Assembly: GCA_035444285.1 (NCBI GenBank)
Contig: DAOMOK010000019.1
Coordinates: forward strand, 85,281-149,280
Direction of reading: 5' to 3'
Source of the DNA: CAADGU01 sp035444285
GTDB taxonomy: Bacteria; Chloroflexota; Anaerolineae; Promineifilales; Promineifilaceae
DNA: 64,000 nt
Shown piece by piece: positions 59,034 to 64,000 of the stretch; within the stretch, counting starts at the first letter, position 1, and each line of letters begins with the position of its first letter. The notes beneath the pieces were generated by a model. The model made no database searches. It was not told where the DNA came from and worked only from the letters and a program-made list of their open reading frames with translations. The position numbers and the translations under genes are program-made.

Positions 59034-62000
59034 ATGAACACAATGAAAAAAAGCGGGTTGGTGCTTATCGCCATTATTATGGCGATTCTGGCAATCACCA
59101 GCATCGTCATGGCGCGAGAAAGCGAAGGCCCAGCGCCGCAGGTGGCTTCTAATCCCGATGCCCTGGCGATTGCGTTGGCCCACCTAGATCAAAACAAAGC
59201 TTCCCTGGGCTTAACTGAGGCCGATTTGGCCGAAGCCAGAGTGACCGACACAGTGGTAAGCCGACTCACCGGTGTCACCACCTTTTATCTGGTACAGCAG
59301 TTGGGTGGCATTGAAGTATTTAATGGCCTCATCAATATCAGCATTCTGCCCAACGGCGAGGTTCTGACGGTGGGTAATCGTTTCGTTTCTGATTTAGCCA
59401 GCTCCGTTTCTGAAAGAACCGCCAGCGTCGGCGCCGAACAGGCCGTGCAGTCCGCTGCCGCTCATTTGGGCTTGACCTTGCAAGGCTCGCTGCAAACATT
59501 GGAACAAGCCAGTGGCTCAGCGCAGGAAACATTGTTTTCTGACGGCGGTATTTCCCAGAACCCCATCCCGACTAAACTGGTCTATGACACTTCTGGCAAA
59601 GCGCCGCGTCTGGCCTGGAACGTTATCATCTACCAGCTTGACAGCCAGCATTGGTGGAATGTACGTGTGGATGCCAACACCCGCGAGATTCTCTCCCAAA
59701 ATGATTGGGTCGTGAACGAAGATTTCGGCGCGCACGTGGGCGGCCACGGAGCAGCGGCTGCTGCGCCTTCGGCGCGTACAAACAACAGCGCCAGCCAGCA
59801 GGCCCAGCAGGCGCCCTATGGCCCGACGCCGGCAGCCGATGGCAGCAGCTATCGGGTGTATCACCTGCCGATAGAAAGCCCCAGCCATTCGTCGCCACCT
59901 TCTCCGGCGGACGGCCGTACCCTGGTAAACCAACCGGCTGATGCCGGCGGTGGTTCCCCCTTTGGCTGGCACGATACCAACGGGGCGGCGGGCGCTGAGT
60001 TCACCACAACTCAGGGCAATAATGTTCATGCCTACACCGACTTAAATAATGACAATGCCCCCGATGCTGGTTCCAGCCCTGATGGCGGCGCCGGTCTGGA
60101 CTTTGACTTTCCCTTAGACCTGAGCCAGCCGCCCAGTGCCTACCGTCCCGCGGCGGTAACCAACCTGTTCCACTGGAACAACCTGATGCACGATGTCAAC
60201 TACCGCTATGGTTTTGACGAAGTGAATGGTAATTTCCAGGAGAACAACTATGGCAATGGTGGTTTGGGCAGCGACTACGTCAATGCTGAGGCGCAAGATG
60301 GTGGCGGTACCAATAATGCCAACTTCGCCACACCTGCCGATGGTAACAATCCCCGGATGCAAATGTACATCTGGACCGCCCCCACCCCGGACCGCGATGG
60401 TGATTTGGACAACGGCATCATTGCCCACGAATACGGGCATGGCATTTCCAACCGTATGGTCGGCGGCCCCAGCAACGTGAGCTGCCTGGGTAACAGCGAA
60501 CAAATGGGTGAAGGTTGGAGTGACTGGCAGTCGGTCATCATGACCATGCGCACGGGAGATACCGCTACGACGAATCGTGGCGTGGGCACATATGCCTTGA
60601 ACCAACCGATTAACGGTGTAGGTATCCGCCCGGCTCCATATAACACAGATATGGCGGTCAACAACTACACCTATGCCAATTTACCCGGCATGGCTGTCCC
60701 CCATGGTGTTGGTTTTGTATGGAATACGATGTTGTGGGAGATGAATTGGGGCTTGATTGCTGAGCATGGATTCAACGAGGATCTGTATCTGCCCAATACA
60801 CCGCCCAGTACCTGGTCTGGCAACCAACTGGCGCACGCCCTGGTGACACAGGCTTTTACGCTGACGCCATGTAATCCTGGTTTTGTAGACGGCCGTAACG
60901 CCATCCTGGCGGCTGATGTGGCTCTGACCGGCGGCCAAAATGCCTGCACCATCTGGACGGCTTTTGCCAAACGCGGTTTGGGCTTTAGCGCCAGCCAGGG
61001 CAGCAGCAGCAGCACCAGCGATGGTACCCCGGCGTTTGATATGCCGCAGTCCTGCTTGACGCTAGGTGTGACCCCCACTTCGCATGATATTTGCCAGGGG
61101 GACACGGCCGTGTACAACGTGGACATCGGTACTGCTTTCACCCCGCCCGTGAGCATGAGCGCCACTGGCAATCCTGCGCCTTCCACCGCTACCTTCAACC
61201 CCAACCCGGTGCCGACGGTACCCAACACGACGGATCTAACCATCGCCAACACCGGTTCTGTGGCGGCTGGCAGCTACATCATCAACATCGTCGCCACAGA
61301 TGGCAACGTCACCGATGATGCAGATGTGGACCTCAACGTCTTTGCCGGCGCTCCTGGCGCTACCACACTTGTCGCTCCATTCAATGGAGAAACCGGTGTG
61401 GCTACTTTGCCCACATTCCAGTGGACGGCCGTTGCTGGCGCCACCGAATATTTCCTGGAAGTAGCCACTAACCCCACTTTTACCAACATCGTTTACACTG
61501 CCAACACAGCGGATACAACTCATACTGCTACTTCAAACTTGGACCCAGACACACCCCATTACTGGCGTGTAACCAGTGGTAACCCCTGTGGTACGGGGTC
61601 TGTTTCGGCCACATTCACCTTCCGTACGGCTGCCATCCTCACCGTGTGCCGCACGCCAGGTCTGGCCATTCCGGACAATAACCCGACCGGGGCGAGCGAC
61701 ACCATGAACATTGCCACCAGTGGCAATATCTCGGATGTGGACATCTACATCAATGCTACCCACACCTGGGTTGGTGATGTGCGCTTTGTTGTTACCCACA
61801 ACGCCACGAATGCCACCATTATTGACCGCCCTGGTGTGCCTGCCAGCACCTTCGGCTGCTCTGGCGACAATTATGATGTCACCGTGAATGACGAAGGGCC
61901 AGATGGCAACATCGAAACCCAGTGTGCGACTAACCCCGCTATCTCTGGCGACCGCGTCGGCGGTGACCCGCCCAACACCAGCCTGCTGGCTGCTTATGAT

Positions 62001-63866
62001 GGTATGGATGTCAGCGGCGACTGGACAATCACTGTCTCTGACCATGCTGGTGGTGACACCGGTACGCTGGTCGAATGGTGTGTTATTGCCAGTCTGCCGC
62101 CTACAGGTGGCCCGGCCATTGATCTGGAGAAAACTGTCAGCACCGATGGCTCTTGTGGCAATGTTGATGCGCTCACCGTTGATTACGGTACAGATGTTAC
62201 CTACTGCTACACCGTAACCAACACCGGAGATGTCACCTTCGACTCTCACACCCTGGTAGACGACCAGTTGGGTGATATTCTGATTGACTTTTCCTATGTT
62301 CTGGCTCCGGGTGAGTCTGTGTTTATCACTGAAACGGCTACCCTGACACAGACGACCACCAACGTCGCTACCTGGACGGCGACCGATGGCGCCGAATCAG
62401 CCGGCGATGTAGATAGCGCCACGGTGACGGTGGTGAGTACGCCTACTATTGAGGTAGCGCCTGATGCGCTCACTTCTGTGCAAGGTCCAGACACAACAAG
62501 CGACCAGACGCTCACCATTAGTAATGTCGGCACAGGTATTCTGGACTGGACTATTACGGAAGAGCCTCCTGTGGCGGTGATGACGGTTGCCCCGGCAGCG
62601 CCGGCTGACCCCAGCCACGCAGACAGGGCCGGAGATACGGCTGGTCCAACGCAAACAGGCAGCGCCGTCCGCAGTTTATTACCCACTGCCCAACCTGGCG
62701 TGGTTCAAGGTGATTTCTCCGAAGGGTTTGAAGACATTACCACCCTGCCAGGTGCAGGTTGGGCGCAAATTAATAACAGTGCGCCATTGGGTAGTACCAG
62801 TTGGTTCCAGGGGAACGACACCGTGTTCCCGGCTCAAGCGGGTCCGCCTACCTCCTACATTGGCGCTAACTTTAACAACACCAGCGGTGTTGGTACCATC
62901 AGCAACTGGTTGTTAACACCAGAGATCAACCTGTCAGACGGCTCTACCTTTACGTTCTACACGCGCACGCCTACGGGCAGCATCTGGCCTGATCGCCTGG
63001 AAGTGCGGATGAGTACAGCCGGCAGCAGCACGGATGTGGGCGCCACCGCCACCAGTGTGGGCGATTTCACCAATGTGTTGTTGGAAATCAACCCCACCCT
63101 GGCTCAAGGTGGTTATCCGGAAGTGTGGACTCAGTTCACGGCGACTGTGACGGGCGTGGGCACACCAACCACCGGGCGCCTGGCTTTCCGTTACTTTGTG
63201 ACAGATGGCGGCCCCAGCGGTACCAATTCCAATTACATTGGCATTGATACCGTGGAATACACTTTCGTTGCGCCGCAAGGTCTGTGTAGCGCACCGAGCG
63301 ATGTGACGTGGCTGAGTGTCTCGCCGGCATCCGGTTCTACCGAGATGGGCCAATCCAGTGATGTGGTTGTGACCTTTGATTCCACTAGCCTGACGATAGG
63401 CAGTACCTATACGGCGACACTCTGTGTGGAAAGTAACGACGCCGCCACGCCATTGGTGACAGTGCCGGTAACGTTGACTGTGGTAGCCCCGGTCTACGGC
63501 GTAGCTTTGTCTGACGACCAGGCTGCGAGTGGCGCGGCGGGTACGATGGTGACATACACTCTGACGGTAACGAACCTGGGCAACGTGGATGACACGATGG
63601 CGATCACGGCTGCCAGCGCCAATGGCTGGGTGATTGAACTGTCTGACGCTACTGTTTCACTGGGCGCAGGCGCCAGCACGGAGGTGACGGTGACGGTACA
63701 CGTTCCGGCCAATGCCAGTGATGGTGACATGGATGATGTGACCGTGACGGCGATTTCGCAAGGGGAGGCCTCGGAGATGGACACGGCCGTGCTCACTACT
63801 ACGGCCGTTGTGACGCCACCAGCACCTGGAAATATGATCTACCTGCCCATCATCTTGAAGCCGTAA
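59034..63866 (+). CDS. Secreted M36 (fungalysin-type) metalloprotease with P-domain, choice-of-anchor J and IYLPIILKP tail
   Basis: A 1610-residue exported zinc protease. A signal peptide (LVLIAIIMAILAITSIVMA) and an FTP/PepSY-like propeptide (about 35-200) precede the M36 domain. The zinc site is IIAHEYGHGISN (near 464) with the third ligand glutamate in GEGWSDWQS (near 494). Downstream come an Ig-like domain, a P-domain (about 875-1015), a DUF11-like repeat (about 1025-1130), a BACON/Hydin-like unit, a choice-of-anchor J domain (about 1225-1410) and a NEW3-like domain, ending MIYLPIILKP. The ATG at 59034, with GGAG 6 bases upstream, is preferred over one at 59022. It should degrade external proteins; the tail links it to the two giant proteins upstream. 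Confidence 0.9.
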   Translation: MNTMKKSGLVLIAIIMAILAITSIVMARESEGPAPQVASNPDALAIALAHLDQNKASLGLTEADLAEARVTDTVVSRLTGVTTFYLVQQLGGIEVFNGLINISILPNGEVLTVGNRFVSDLASSVSERTASVGAEQAVQSAAAHLGLTLQGSLQTLEQASGSAQETLFSDGGISQNPIPTKLVYDTSGKAPRLAWNVIIYQLDSQHWWNVRVDANTREILSQNDWVVNEDFGAHVGGHGAAAAAPSARTNNSASQQAQQAPYGPTPAADGSSYRVYHLPIESPSHSSPPSPADGRTLVNQPADAGGGSPFGWHDTNGAAGAEFTTTQGNNVHAYTDLNNDNAPDAGSSPDGGAGLDFDFPLDLSQPPSAYRPAAVTNLFHWNNLMHDVNYRYGFDEVNGNFQENNYGNGGLGSDYVNAEAQDGGGTNNANFATPADGNNPRMQMYIWTAPTPDRDGDLDNGIIAHEYGHGISNRMVGGPSNVSCLGNSEQMGEGWSDWQSVIMTMRTGDTATTNRGVGTYALNQPINGVGIRPAPYNTDMAVNNYTYANLPGMAVPHGVGFVWNTMLWEMNWGLIAEHGFNEDLYLPNTPPSTWSGNQLAHALVTQAFTLTPCNPGFVDGRNAILAADVALTGGQNACTIWTAFAKRGLGFSASQGSSSSTSDGTPAFDMPQSCLTLGVTPTSHDICQGDTAVYNVDIGTAFTPPVSMSATGNPAPSTATFNPNPVPTVPNTTDLTIANTGSVAAGSYIINIVATDGNVTDDADVDLNVFAGAPGATTLVAPFNGETGVATLPTFQWTAVAGATEYFLEVATNPTFTNIVYTANTADTTHTATSNLDPDTPHYWRVTSGNPCGTGSVSATFTFRTAAILTVCRTPGLAIPDNNPTGASDTMNIATSGNISDVDIYINATHTWVGDVRFVVTHNATNATIIDRPGVPASTFGCSGDNYDVTVNDEGPDGNIETQCATNPAISGDRVGGDPPNTSLLAAYDGMDVSGDWTITVSDHAGGDTGTLVEWCVIASLPPTGGPAIDLEKTVSTDGSCGNVDALTVDYGTDVTYCYTVTNTGDVTFDSHTLVDDQLGDILIDFSYVLAPGESVFITETATLTQTTTNVATWTATDGAESAGDVDSATVTVVSTPTIEVAPDALTSVQGPDTTSDQTLTISNVGTGILDWTITEEPPVAVMTVAPAAPADPSHADRAGDTAGPTQTGSAVRSLLPTAQPGVVQGDFSEGFEDITTLPGAGWAQINNSAPLGSTSWFQGNDTVFPAQAGPPTSYIGANFNNTSGVGTISNWLLTPEINLSDGSTFTFYTRTPTGSIWPDRLEVRMSTAGSSTDVGATATSVGDFTNVLLEINPTLAQGGYPEVWTQFTATVTGVGTPTTGRLAFRYFVTDGGPSGTNSNYIGIDTVEYTFVAPQGLCSAPSDVTWLSVSPASGSTEMGQSSDVVVTFDSTSLTIGSTYTATLCVESNDAATPLVTVPVTLTVVAPVYGVALSDDQAASGAAGTMVTYTLTVTNLGNVDDTMAITAASANGWVIELSDATVSLGAGASTEVTVTVHVPANASDGDMDDVTVTAISQGEASEMDTAVLTTTAVVTPPAPGNMIYLPIILKP

Positions 63867-63900
63867 ACGTTCTTCGTCAGAAGACCGGGAAACGGGTATA

Positions 63901-63937
63901 AAAATGGGGTGGTCTGTGATAGACCACCCCATTTTTT
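63901..63937 (+). terminator. Intrinsic terminator after the M36 protease gene
   Basis: AAAATGGGGTGGTCT pairs perfectly with its complement across GTGAT and runs into six T residues. A smaller ACAGGTACAAAACCTGT hairpin follows near 63957-63973, and an ATG at 63990 may start the next gene beyond the window. Confidence 0.88.
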
Positions 63938-64000
63938 ATTGGAGGATTGTAACTATACAGGTACAAAACCTGTGATATAAATACGCATCATGGACGAGTT

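Noticed and set aside
1..64000. tRNA, rRNA, insertion sequences or prophage genes
   Set aside because: No T-loop-like signatures in a cloverleaf context, no rRNA sequence, no transposase, integrase or phage structural motifs were found by eye.

Overview
The window reads as a chromosomal segment (roughly 57% GC, densely coding, both strands) of a Chloroflexota bacterium, most likely an Anaerolineae/Ardenticatenia-type lineage. This is inferred, not proven. It rests on Uma2-family genes, giant acidic DWL/TPR proteins, secreted multidomain proteins ending in IYLPIILKP, a membrane-anchored DtxR-FeoA regulator and lipoproteins typical of that phylum. A run of exactly 100 N (20573-20672) inside a tandem repeat marks a scaffold join of unknown true length. 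No rRNA, tRNA, CRISPR array, prophage or transposase was recognised.

Layout. 1-8.1 kb: the 3' part of a huge acidic repeat protein, ndk and rsfS convergent on a shared terminator, a membrane-anchored solute-binding/vWA protein and a Uma2 protein. 8.2-11.7 kb: a ferrous-iron operon with a DtxR-FeoA regulator and FeoB split into two genes, behind a readable promoter and operator palindrome. 11.7-19.1 kb: a GT87-like membrane protein, an M20 peptidase, a small toxin-antitoxin-like pair, two SPFH proteins, a YdcF protein, a second Uma2 and a small hypothetical. 19.1-22.5 kb: a probable sugar-acid gene group (enolase-superfamily dehydratase, RraA-like aldolase, NAD epimerase/dehydrogenase). 22.6-36.7 kb: mixed metabolic genes (hydrolase, DMT exporter, phosphatase, creatininase-like, degenerate transaldolase, nitrilase, nucleotidyltransferase, HigBA, aldo-keto reductase, S9 peptidase, SDR, PfkB kinase, PH-domain protein). 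37.2-44.6 kb: two very large secreted proteins sharing a 1.23-kb stretch of apparently identical DNA. 44.7-51.2 kb: a lipoprotein, then an operon of sugar ABC permeases, a solute-binding lipoprotein, a nucleotidyltransferase and an IlvD/Edd-type sugar-acid dehydratase. 51.2-64 kb: a secreted 5'-nucleotidase, mobA, hemW, a GAF histidine kinase, an amylosucrase-like enzyme and a secreted M36 metalloprotease.

Taken together the metabolic genes suggest a heterotroph living on sugars and sugar acids. The enolase-superfamily dehydratase, IlvD/Edd dehydratase, RraA-like aldolase, KDG-kinase-like PfkB protein and SDRs would supply dehydration, oxidation, phosphorylation and cleavage of aldonates, fed by the ABC importer, whose ATPase is not in this window. 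Secreted proteases and adhesive-looking repeat proteins suggest polymer degradation or surface attachment.

The most striking sequence-level signals are: (1) the palindromic octamer ACGGCCGT, about 138 exact copies by hand count where about two are expected, inside genes in several reading frames; (2) many inverted-repeat hairpins at gene ends, in families with two or more members, one sitting in frame inside a creatininase-like gene; (3) a shared C-terminal IYLPIILKP tail on three giant secreted proteins; (4) the near-perfect duplication between two of them.
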